NCBI RefSeq assembly: GCF_033708015.1
Contig: NZ_CP137920.1
Location: 1,364,001-1,428,000, forward strand
Length of the DNA: 64,000 nucleotides
Direction: 5' to 3'
From: Proteus vulgaris
GTDB lineage: Bacteria > Pseudomonadota > Gammaproteobacteria > Enterobacterales > Enterobacteriaceae
The notes beneath the pieces are model-generated. The model was not told the DNA's origin. It did no database searches and saw nothing but the letters and a program-made list of their open reading frames with translations. Below are positions 56,810 through 64,000 of this stretch, one piece after another. Made by a program: the position numbers and the translations under genes. Numbering within the stretch: position 1 is the stretch's first letter; every line of letters starts with the position of its first letter.

Positions 56810-58024
56810 TTAACAGGCTTGTTTAACAAGAGGAACGTCAAAGGCTTTACGTAGCTTGTCAACAAAATCATTATCGTCACAAATGGTTTTACCGGGGCTA
56901 TCTGATAATTTAGCAACGGGTTTACCATTACACTCCACCAGCTTAATCACAATATTAAGAGGCGTTATTTCAGGAATGTTACACGTGAGTCGAGTGCCAA
57001 TACCAAAAATTAGACGAATACGCTTATGGAAATGCTTATAAAGTACGAGTGCTTTTTGAAAATCGAGGCTATCAGAAAAGACTAATACCTTACTCATTGG
57101 ATCAATACCCAATTTTTCATAATGCGCGATCGCTTTTTCACCCCATTCAATCGGATCGCCAGAGTCGTGACGTAAACCTTGGTAACTTTCGGCAAAGGTT
57201 TTATCAAAATCACGCAAAAACGCATCCATTGTAATGCAATCTGTTAATGCAATACCTAATTGGTCTGGATATTCATCTAACCAAGATTGCAAGGCTGCGC
57301 GTTGGCTATTTGCTAGCTCAGGGCTAATCTGCTGATGAGCTTGAAACCACTCGTGAGCCTGTGTTCCTACTGGGGCTAATTGCATACGTTCAGCTAAATG
57401 GTAGTTACTTGTACCAATAAGATAAGGGAAATGATTTTTCAGCTCATCCACAATGGCGCGCTGTACATCATAAGAGAAACGGCGACGAGTACCAAAATCC
57501 ATCAATTTAAAATCAGCTAAGTCAATCTGTTGCTCTGCTGCATCATGATAGAAGATATCAATTAGCTTACGTAGTTGATTAACTGCATCATCAGGCGTGA
57601 TTTGAGGAGAGCGAACACGATGTACAATTTCACTCACTAAAGCCAACAAAGGAACTTCCCATAGAATGACTTCGCGCCAAGGCCCCGTTATTCTGATCGT
57701 CAGTTGGTTTTCAGGTGTTGTTGAAATTTGGACTTGTTCTGGTTTAAAGCGAAAATGCTTAAACCAGTGCAGATAGTCATTTTTGAAAAAGGGGAGACTC
57801 TGAAGATAGTCAAACTCTTCATTCGTTAATGACAAGTCTGCCATCATGTTAACTTGATGGCGTAAGGTTGTTGCATATTCACCTAGACGTTCATCACTCC
57901 GGCAGCGGAACTCAGCAACGACAGGAATATCACTATAATGGTGGTAAACCGCTTGTTGCATGTGGAGCTTATATGCATCGGTATCCAACAGTGATGTAAT
58001 AATCGGTGTAGCGTCTAAAATCAT
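56810..58024 (-). CDS. pncB: Nicotinate phosphoribosyltransferase
   Basis: ATP-dependent entry of nicotinate into NAD salvage. Family blocks are [19 protein letters not shown] at the N-terminus, [16 protein letters not shown] with the active-site region, HEWFQAHQQ with the phosphorylatable His, and [15 protein letters not shown]. The 404 residues fit (E. coli 400). Divergent from pepN as in E. coli. Confidence 0.97.
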   Translation of the reverse strand: MILDATPIITSLLDTDAYKLHMQQAVYHHYSDIPVVAEFRCRSDERLGEYATTLRHQVNMMADLSLTNEEFDYLQSLPFFKNDYLHWFKHFRFKPEQVQISTTPENQLTIRITGPWREVILWEVPLLALVSEIVHRVRSPQITPDDAVNQLRKLIDIFYHDAAEQQIDLADFKLMDFGTRRRFSYDVQRAIVDELKNHFPYLIGTSNYHLAERMQLAPVGTQAHEWFQAHQQISPELANSQRAALQSWLDEYPDQLGIALTDCITMDAFLRDFDKTFAESYQGLRHDSGDPIEWGEKAIAHYEKLGIDPMSKVLVFSDSLDFQKALVLYKHFHKRIRLIFGIGTRLTCNIPEITPLNIVIKLVECNGKPVAKLSDSPGKTICDDNDFVDKLRKAFDVPLVKQAC

Positions 58025-58364
58025 AGCGCGTCAAGCATCCTCACGGAGCGTTTTTATGTCTGCTAAATCGTTAAGGTTGGAGAGTATACCCGAATATGAT
58101 GACAATGCGTCACTATTCAATAATATTTCTCTGCAACATAAAAACAAGCTGTAAAACTTAGATGAGTTTACCACGTTAAACATAATTTGGGAGTATATTA
58201 GCATCATTTACCAAATAAATTGATTACATGTATTAATAAAGTATTAACATTCTGTTGACTTTTAATGTTTTCAATTGAATATTCGACTGGCTAAACAGAT
58301 TTTTGACGAGTAAGCTTTGGCAATATAACTGTTAAATAGTCGTGTTAACTAAAAGGTTTTTTCT
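58025..58364. other. Divergent promoter region pncB / pepN
   Basis: 340 bases. The pncB leader side contains a 32-codon open frame on the plus strand (58056-58154) with GGAG seven bases upstream, treated as doubtful. The remainder holds the pncB and pepN promoters. Confidence 0.45.
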
Positions 58365-60980
58365 ATGACACAACAAAGAATCGCGAAATTTCGCAAAGAT
58401 TATCGTGCCCCTGACTACACAATCACCGATTTACATCTTGATTTTATCTTAGATAAAGAAAATACCCAGGTTACAGCGATAAGCCAATGTAAACGTCTAA
58501 ACGCAGATGCGACAGCATTAGTGTTAGATGGTGAAGACTTAACATTAAAATCAATTGCAGTGAATGATGTAGCTTGGACACACTATAAAGAAGAAAACGG
58601 CAAACTCATCATTGAACAACTACCAGCGCAATTTACATTAAAAATTGTTAATAACATTAATCCATCGGCTAACACCGCGTTAGAAGGATTGTATGTTTCT
58701 GGTGATGCATTATGTACACAATGTGAAGCTGAAGGTTTCCGCCATATTACTTACTATTTAGATAGACCTGATGTATTAGCTCGTTACACCACGACAATCA
58801 CCGCAGACAAAAAACAGTATCCTTATTTATTATCCAATGGTAACCGTATAGCACAAGGTGAATTGGATGATGGTCGCCATTGGGTAACATGGGAAGATCC
58901 ACATCCAAAACCAAGTTATTTATTTGCGTTGGTAGCGGGTGATTTTGATGTACTACGAGATACTTTTATCACCAAAAGCGGTCGTGAAGTTGCTTTAGAG
59001 CTTTTTGTTGATAAAGGTAATTTAGATCGTGCAGATTGGGCAATGACATCATTAAAAAATGCGATGGCATGGGATCAATCTCGCTTTAATTTAGAATACG
59101 ATCTCGACATCTATATGATAGTGGCTGTTGATTTCTTTAATATGGGAGCGATGGAGAATAAAGGGCTGAACGTCTTTAACTCTAAATATGTGCTCGCGAA
59201 AAGTGAAACAGCAACTGACAAAGATTATTTAGGTATTGAGTCTGTTATTGGTCATGAATATTTCCATAACTGGACAGGTAACCGTATTACTTGTCGAGAT
59301 TGGTTCCAGTTAAGCCTAAAAGAGGGTTTAACCGTTTTCCGTGATCAAGAATTTAGCTCTGACTTAGGCTCTCGTTCTGTTAATCGTATCAATAATGTAC
59401 GAGTGATGCGCACGGCTCAATTTGCAGAAGATGCAAGCCCTATGGCACACCCAATTCGTCCTGATAGTGTGATCGAAATGAACAACTTCTATACTTTAAC
59501 CGTATATGAAAAAGGTTCAGAAGTGATCCGAATGATCCACACCTTATTAGGTGAAGAGCAATTCCAAGCGGGTATTCAAATGTATATTCATCGTCACGAC
59601 GGCAGTGCTGCAACTTGCGATGATTTTATTCAGGCAATGGAAGATGCTTCTAATGTTGATCTTACCTTATTCCGTCGTTGGTATAGTCAATCAGGGACGC
59701 CACAACTGACTGTTCGTGATAGTTATGATGCCAATAAAAAGCAATATACGTTAACTGTGCGTCAAATGACGCCACCAACAGCCGATCAAACTGAAAAACA
59801 GCCATTACATATTCCATTAGATATTGAATTGTACGATACCAAAGGCAATGTGATCCCACTGCGCTCGCAAGGTCAAACTATTTCTAATGTATTGAATGTG
59901 GTACGTGAAGAACAGCAGTTTGTCTTTGACGATGTGCCAGAACAACCGATCCCATCTTTATTACGTGAGTTTTCAGCACCTGTAAAACTTGACTATCCAT
60001 TTACGGATGAGCAACTCTCTTTCTTAATGAAATATGCACGTAATGCATTTTCACGTTGGGATGCAGCTCAAGCATTATTAGGTCGCTATATAAAAGAAAA
60101 TGTTGCTCGAGTTCAAAAGGGGGAAACCTGCATTCTGCCTGAAATGGTGGTTGATGCTTTCCGTGCCGTATTACTTGATAAAGATATCGATCCCGCATTA
60201 GCGGCACTTATTCTGACATTACCAACAGATGTTGAAGCAGGTGAATCATTTAGCATTATTGATCCTGTTGCTATCCATAAAGCACTTGGTTTTATTCGTA
60301 AAACACTCGCAACTGAAATGGCTGATGAGTTCTCTGCTGTTTATCATTCAATGCATATTGGTGCTTATCGTGTTAATCATGATGATATTGCAAAGCGTGA
60401 TTTACGTAATGTTTGTCTAGCTTATTTAGCGGTTGAAAATGAGCAAACGGGTAATCAGCTTGTTGATGTACAATATCACAACAGTGATAACATGACCGAC
60501 GCACTTGCCGCACTTAATGCCGCTGTAATGGCTCAGTTACCTTGCAAAGATACTCTATTACAAGAGTTCGACGACAAATGGCATCAAGACGGTTTAGTGA
60601 TGGACAAATGGTTTAGTTTACAAGCCATGAGCCCAGCAGCAGATGTATTACAGAAAGTACGGAGTCTGTTATCTCATCGCTCATTTACACTTGCAAACCC
60701 TAATCGCACTCGTGCATTAATTGGTGCGTTTGTTAATAATAATCCAGTCGCTTTCCACGCTGAAGATGGTTCTGGTTACTTATTATTGACAGAAATTCTG
60801 ACTGATTTAAATAGCCGTAACCCACAAGTTGCATCACGCCTTATTGAACCGTTTATTCGCTTGAAACGTTATGATGCAACACGTCAAGAAAAAATGCGTG
60901 CAGAGTTATTAAAACTGAAAGAGCTTGAGAATTTATCAGGTGATTTATATGAGAAAATCACCAAGGCGTTAGCTGATTAA
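58365..60980 (+). CDS. pepN: Aminopeptidase N
   Basis: M1-family zinc aminopeptidase, the main cytosolic aminopeptidase. The exopeptidase motif is MGAMENKG (near residue 262), the zinc motif HEYFHNW (near 298) with the third ligand Glu in LKEGLTVFRDQEF. The 871 residues fit E. coli (870). AAAAGG precedes the ATG. Here pyrD follows directly, without the sulfonate genes that lie between them in E. coli. Confidence 0.98.
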   Translation: MTQQRIAKFRKDYRAPDYTITDLHLDFILDKENTQVTAISQCKRLNADATALVLDGEDLTLKSIAVNDVAWTHYKEENGKLIIEQLPAQFTLKIVNNINPSANTALEGLYVSGDALCTQCEAEGFRHITYYLDRPDVLARYTTTITADKKQYPYLLSNGNRIAQGELDDGRHWVTWEDPHPKPSYLFALVAGDFDVLRDTFITKSGREVALELFVDKGNLDRADWAMTSLKNAMAWDQSRFNLEYDLDIYMIVAVDFFNMGAMENKGLNVFNSKYVLAKSETATDKDYLGIESVIGHEYFHNWTGNRITCRDWFQLSLKEGLTVFRDQEFSSDLGSRSVNRINNVRVMRTAQFAEDASPMAHPIRPDSVIEMNNFYTLTVYEKGSEVIRMIHTLLGEEQFQAGIQMYIHRHDGSAATCDDFIQAMEDASNVDLTLFRRWYSQSGTPQLTVRDSYDANKKQYTLTVRQMTPPTADQTEKQPLHIPLDIELYDTKGNVIPLRSQGQTISNVLNVVREEQQFVFDDVPEQPIPSLLREFSAPVKLDYPFTDEQLSFLMKYARNAFSRWDAAQALLGRYIKENVARVQKGETCILPEMVVDAFRAVLLDKDIDPALAALILTLPTDVEAGESFSIIDPVAIHKALGFIRKTLATEMADEFSAVYHSMHIGAYRVNHDDIAKRDLRNVCLAYLAVENEQTGNQLVDVQYHNSDNMTDALAALNAAVMAQLPCKDTLLQEFDDKWHQDGLVMDKWFSLQAMSPAADVLQKVRSLLSHRSFTLANPNRTRALIGAFVNNNPVAFHAEDGSGYLLLTEILTDLNSRNPQVASRLIEPFIRLKRYDATRQEKMRAELLKLKELENLSGDLYEKITKALAD

Positions 60981-61040
60981 TATTACGTTTTATATCACTT
61001 TATGAGTGAGTAGATAGTATAAAATCAGAAAAATAACTAG

Positions 61041-61067
61041 ATCCCCAGCAGAGTCTGGGGATTTTTA
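61041..61067 (+). terminator. Terminator after pepN
   Basis: Stem ATCCCCAG / CTGGGGAT followed by TTTT. Confidence 0.93.
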
Positions 61068-61081
61068 TGACGAATTGTTAA

Positions 61082-61097
61082 ACTGAAACGTTTACTT
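61082..61097 (+). promoter_or_regulatory. Predicted PurR box upstream of pyrD
   Basis: ACTGAAACGTTTACTT agrees with the PurR consensus ACGCAAACGTTTGCGT at 12 of 16 positions, including the central AAACGTTT. It sits about 90 bases before the pyrD start, as PurR does in E. coli pyrD. Confidence 0.6.
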
Positions 61098-61183
61098 TTC
61101 GTGCTTTTATCTATATGATGCACGACGCTTAAATTGTCGTAGACATATCATTCCTAATACCCGATATTCTCAATGGAGATCGT

Positions 61184-62194
61184 ATGTATTATTCCTTAGT
61201 CAGGAAGGCATTGTTTCGGCTAGATCCTGAACGTGCCCATGATTTTACCTTCCGCCAGTTAAAACGTTTATCTCATTCCCCATTTCAATTTCTTATTCAG
61301 CAGTCACTTCCTTCTAAACCTGTTTCCTGTATGGGACTCTCATTTAAAAATCCACTTGGTCTTGCTGCCGGTCTTGATAAAAACGGTGATTGCATAGATG
61401 CATTGGGTGCAATGGGATTTGGTTTTATTGAAGTTGGTACAGTGACACCACGTCCTCAAGTGGGAAATGATAAACCTCGTTTATTCCGCTTAGTGGAAGC
61501 AGAAGGTTTAATTAACCGAATGGGCTTTAATAACCTTGGTGTCGATAACTTAATTGAAAATGTAAAACAATCTCGTTATGGTGGCGTACTGGGTATTAAT
61601 ATTGGTAAAAATAAAGATACCCCAGTAGAGCAAGGTAAAGATGATTATCTGATTTGTATGGAAAAAGTCTATGCTCATGCGGGGTATATCGCAATCAATA
61701 TCTCCTCACCAAATACCCCGGGTTTACGTACACTACAATATGGTGAAGCATTAGACGATCTGCTATCAGCAATTAAAAATAAGCAATTAGAGTTGCAGGG
61801 TAAATATCAAAAATATGTTCCTGTTGCTGTTAAAATTGCACCTGATTTAACACATGAAGAATTAATCCAAGTTGCAGATAGCTTAGTCCGTCATCATATT
61901 GATGGTGTTATTGCGACAAATACCACATTAGATAAATCATTAGTGAGTGGATTAGATCACTGCAATGAAGCTGGGGGATTAAGTGGTCGTCCTGTACAAT
62001 CAAAAAGTACACAAATCATTCGCCAATTAAATGAAGAATTAAAAGGTGCATTACCTATTATTGGTGTCGGTGGGATTGATTCATTAACGGCAGCCAGAGA
62101 AAAAATGGATGCAGGTGCTTCTCTTATTCAAGTCTATTCAGGATTCATTTATCAAGGTCCTGCACTTATCAAATCTATAATTAATCATATCTAA
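61184..62194 (+). CDS. pyrD: Dihydroorotate dehydrogenase (quinone), class 2
   Basis: Membrane-associated FMN enzyme of pyrimidine synthesis, passing electrons to quinone. The N-terminal helix pair ([20 protein letters not shown]) binds membrane and quinone. The active-site Ser region is [11 protein letters not shown], and the FMN phosphate site is GVGGIDS. The 336 residues equal E. coli. GGAG precedes the ATG. Confidence 0.98.
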   Translation: MYYSLVRKALFRLDPERAHDFTFRQLKRLSHSPFQFLIQQSLPSKPVSCMGLSFKNPLGLAAGLDKNGDCIDALGAMGFGFIEVGTVTPRPQVGNDKPRLFRLVEAEGLINRMGFNNLGVDNLIENVKQSRYGGVLGINIGKNKDTPVEQGKDDYLICMEKVYAHAGYIAINISSPNTPGLRTLQYGEALDDLLSAIKNKQLELQGKYQKYVPVAVKIAPDLTHEELIQVADSLVRHHIDGVIATNTTLDKSLVSGLDHCNEAGGLSGRPVQSKSTQIIRQLNEELKGALPIIGVGGIDSLTAAREKMDAGASLIQVYSGFIYQGPALIKSIINHI

Positions 62195-62412
62195 ATACAT
62201 TTAATAATGAGTTAGGGGCTTTTCTTCTGCCCTTAACTCGTTTATATTGCCTCTAGTTGGTTATTTTTTATTAAATTGCACTGATTGTGCTTAATTAATA
62301 GTAAAATGAATCCTGTTTTTGTTAGGTGATATTAAATATTTTATTTAGGTCATTTAATTTTGATTGTTTATCAGAGTATAAAACAGGGAATGAATCTAAG
62401 GGGGATTAATTA

Positions 62413-62964
62413 GTGATAATAAAACCCGATGATCGCTGGCGTTGGTATTTTGATGTTGAGCAACAAAAATTAATGCTTGATTTAGCAAATGGTATGGTTT
62501 TTCGTTCCCGCTTTTCAAGCAAAATGTTGAGTGAGAGTGCTCGGCAATCAGCATCTTTTACCGTCGATGATGCAGCTCTTTATTATGGATACGATGAGCA
62601 AATTCGACAAATAGATATGCCATCAGAATCAAGAGCTGAATTAGCTTTAAATGCATTAATAGCCCATCGCTTTTTAAAGCCACTGATGCCTAAGAGTTGG
62701 TATTTTGAAGTTAACAATAATCAAATCAACCCTTATTTATCGCAAGTGGTAGAAGTTTCATTAAAAGAAGAAGACGAAACCGCTCTTTTTTTAGTGACTG
62801 AAGTGGGGGCTCAAGCTTGTTTATGTTTATTAGCGCAACCTCAGTTAACATTATTTGATAGAATACTTAATTTTTGTGACCCAATAAAAATAATGAATGA
62901 TAGGTTAAGCAATTACCATAAAAAGTCAGAGTCAGGATCATTTTTGTACGAGAAAGTTATTTAA
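62413..62964 (+). CDS. zapC: Cell division protein ZapC
   Basis: Cytosolic stabiliser of FtsZ rings (YcbW). The N-terminus reads IIKPDDRWRWYFD as in the family, and the 183 residues fit (E. coli 180). The start codon is GTG with a G-rich AGGGGGA just upstream. It follows pyrD as in E. coli. Convergent with the ycbX remnant. Confidence 0.93.
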   Translation: MIIKPDDRWRWYFDVEQQKLMLDLANGMVFRSRFSSKMLSESARQSASFTVDDAALYYGYDEQIRQIDMPSESRAELALNALIAHRFLKPLMPKSWYFEVNNNQINPYLSQVVEVSLKEEDETALFLVTEVGAQACLCLLAQPQLTLFDRILNFCDPIKIMNDRLSNYHKKSESGSFLYEKVI

Positions 62965-62994
62965 CAAAAAGAGTAAAAAGGACTTACTCTTTTT
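62965..62994 (+). terminator. Terminator after zapC
   Basis: Stem AAAAAGAGTAA / TTACTCTTTTT directly after the zapC stop. Confidence 0.88.
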
Positions 62995-63229
62995 ATCGTT
63001 ACTCATTATTTATGACATTCTAAAAACAAATTTATCTCAAACAATACTCCCTAATATCAAATCTTCATTACTCTCTTTCTGTATTCTTCTAAAAAATAAA
63101 ATGAATTTATCAATAAATTCTCATTGAGTTATTAATAAGATAATTCTTATTAAATAAACTGTTTTATTTAAAATAAAAAAAGAAGATAAGGGCAAATTAC
63201 CTTCTTTTAATTTGTGATAAAGATAAGCG
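62995..63229. other. Gap between zapC and the ycbX remnant
   Basis: AT-rich, no gene seen. A hairpin (AAGAAGGTAA / TTATCTTCTT, minus strand) followed by a T run at about 63176-63210 looks like the original ycbX terminator. Confidence 0.5.
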
Positions 63230-63301
63230 TTATTTTTTATTAAGTGAAAGTTTCACATTACCGTTAGGCACACAGCTACAAGCTAAAATTTCACCTGAGC
63301 G
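63230..63301 (-). pseudogene. ycbX: 3' remnant of ycbX (2Fe-2S ferredoxin-like C-terminus)
   Basis: On the minus strand the last codons read GEILACSCVPNGNVKLSLNKK and stop, the C-terminal end of the ferredoxin domain with the Cys-Ser-Cys ligand region found at the end of YcbX. About 23 codons remain, and an in-frame stop lies just upstream (near 63304). In E. coli ycbX occupies exactly this spot, convergent with zapC. Its body has therefore been lost or pushed beyond the bacteriocin locus to the right. Confidence 0.75.
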
Positions 63302-63341
63302 TTATGGCTGAGCGAAGGTAACACCTTATTTATTAAGAATA

Positions 63342-63358
63342 CTCTTTCATGGAAAGAG
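63342..63358. promoter_or_regulatory. Perfect 7-bp dyad upstream of the bacteriocin gene
   Basis: CTCTTTC and GAAAGAG flank ATG, 67 bases before the bacteriocin start. It is either an operator or a leader hairpin. No LexA (SOS) box was found in the region. Confidence 0.45.
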
Positions 63359-63425
63359 AACATGATTAGCCAATAACTTGTGTGGTTACGCTTAATATGG
63401 CTCTTTGAAGAAGAGAGATTTTCTT

Positions 63426-64000
63426 ATGGTGTGTTCTCCTCCCGTTGGTATCGGGAGTGATAGATACCCTCCAATGATTTATCAAGAATACCCTAAAAAT
63501 AAAGAAACTGCGCTTACTGCTACTGGACTGAAATTAAATATTCCCAAAGAAACACAACTGAGAGATATAGCAAGGCAAAAAGGTATCATTAATACTTCGG
63601 CAACTGTAATTGAACAGATTGTTAATGGGACGAAACAAATTGAATTAGTCAAAACGAATACACCAGTTAAAACTCGTGTAGTTGAAGCAAGAAAAACGGT
63701 TGAGAAAGGTATTTTTGCTTATACTTTACCAAATAAGAAACAAGAAAGAATAGTTCAGATTGGTAGTGCGGAGATCTTAACGGGGACTGCATTACCTCAG
63801 CCAGAAAGACATAAATATCTACCTGGTAAGATATATGATATTCCTAGGTTTAATACTTTACCTTTAGATGCACCTACTTTTTTTACAGAAAGTGAGAAAG
63901 AACAGTCTTCGCTAAAAGAGCCTATAATTTTGGTGTTTCCATGGGAATTGGGAATAAAACCAATTTATTTATCGACAGGAAAGAAAGATAAACCTCGCCA
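63426..64000 (+). CDS. S-type pyocin/colicin-like bacteriocin, N-terminal part (runs off window)
   Basis: An open frame of 191 codons without stop reaches the window end. It begins MVCSPPVGIGSDRYPPM. The last 25 or so residues (IILVFPWELGIKPIYLS and following Gly/Lys) match the end block of the S-type pyocin domain (PF06958 type), which in bacteriocins and polymorphic toxins sits just before a C-terminal nuclease or other toxin module. A translocation-type part is thus visible; the killing domain and an immunity gene should follow outside. AGAGAG lies about ten bases upstream of the ATG. No signal peptide. Confidence 0.7.
   Translation, partial: MVCSPPVGIGSDRYPPMIYQEYPKNKETALTATGLKLNIPKETQLRDIARQKGIINTSATVIEQIVNGTKQIELVKTNTPVKTRVVEARKTVEKGIFAYTLPNKKQERIVQIGSAEILTGTALPQPERHKYLPGKIYDIPRFNTLPLDAPTFFTESEKEQSSLKEPIILVFPWELGIKPIYLSTGKKDKPR

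Overview
The window is a 64 kb chromosomal segment of a low-GC enterobacterium. Gene content, protein similarity and order match the E. coli K-12 20-22 min region (ftsK-lolA-rarA-serS ... pflA-pflB-focA-ycaO ... serC-aroA-cmk-rpsA-ihfB-comEC-msbA-lpxK-ycaR-kdsB ... elyC-cmoM-mukFEB-ldtD-mepK-gloC-aspC-ompF-asnS-pncB-pepN-pyrD-zapC). The AT-rich intergenic DNA and the protein variants point to Proteus or a close relative in the Morganellaceae. This assignment is inferred from recalled family sequences, not from a search.

Layout. 1-5.7 kb holds the 3' part of ftsK (with a 32-residue glutamine tract), lolA, rarA (TTG start) and serS. 5.8-8.7 kb is an accessory patch: a small uncharacterised gene, an isolated allD (ureidoglycolate dehydrogenase) and a membrane protein. 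9.0-15.5 kb is the anaerobic formate module pflA-pflB-focA-ycaO, all on the minus strand; a long regulatory gap upstream of focA contains an FNR-like box and three tandem dyads. 15.7-19.6 kb carries periplasmic asparaginase, an orphan two-partner-secretion (TPS) domain protein and an MFS exporter. 19.8-32.8 kb is serC-aroA, then an intact IS200/IS605-family element with tnpA and tnpB, then cmk-rpsA-ihfB-comEC-msbA-lpxK. 33.3-40 kb has a divergent cold-shock protein, ycaR-kdsB, a cupin-mqo pair, an AEC-family transporter and elyC. 40-47.3 kb is the cmoM-mukF-mukE-mukB condensin operon. 47.5-62.9 kb is aphA, three cell-envelope or metabolic genes (ldtD, mepK, gloC), aspC, a porin, asnS, pncB, pepN, pyrD and zapC. 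At the right edge, a 3' remnant of ycbX is followed by the start of an S-type-pyocin-like bacteriocin gene that runs out of the window.

How it works together. The core is housekeeping: chromosome segregation (FtsK, MukBEF, IHF), translation (SerS, AsnS, S1, CMP kinase next to rpsA), lipid A and outer-membrane assembly (MsbA, LpxK, KdsB, LolA, porin), peptidoglycan remodelling (LdtD, MepK, ElyC) and mixed-acid fermentation (PflB, PflA, FocA). The accessory layer is small: allD, the TPS orphan, the transposon, the cupin-mqo-transporter group and the terminal bacteriocin. The most interesting points are the bacteriocin with its ycbX scar, the intact TnpB with its predicted guide RNA, the triple operator upstream of focA, the polyglutamine microsatellite in FtsK, the orphan TPS protein, and the cold-shock protein with degenerate RNA-binding motifs.
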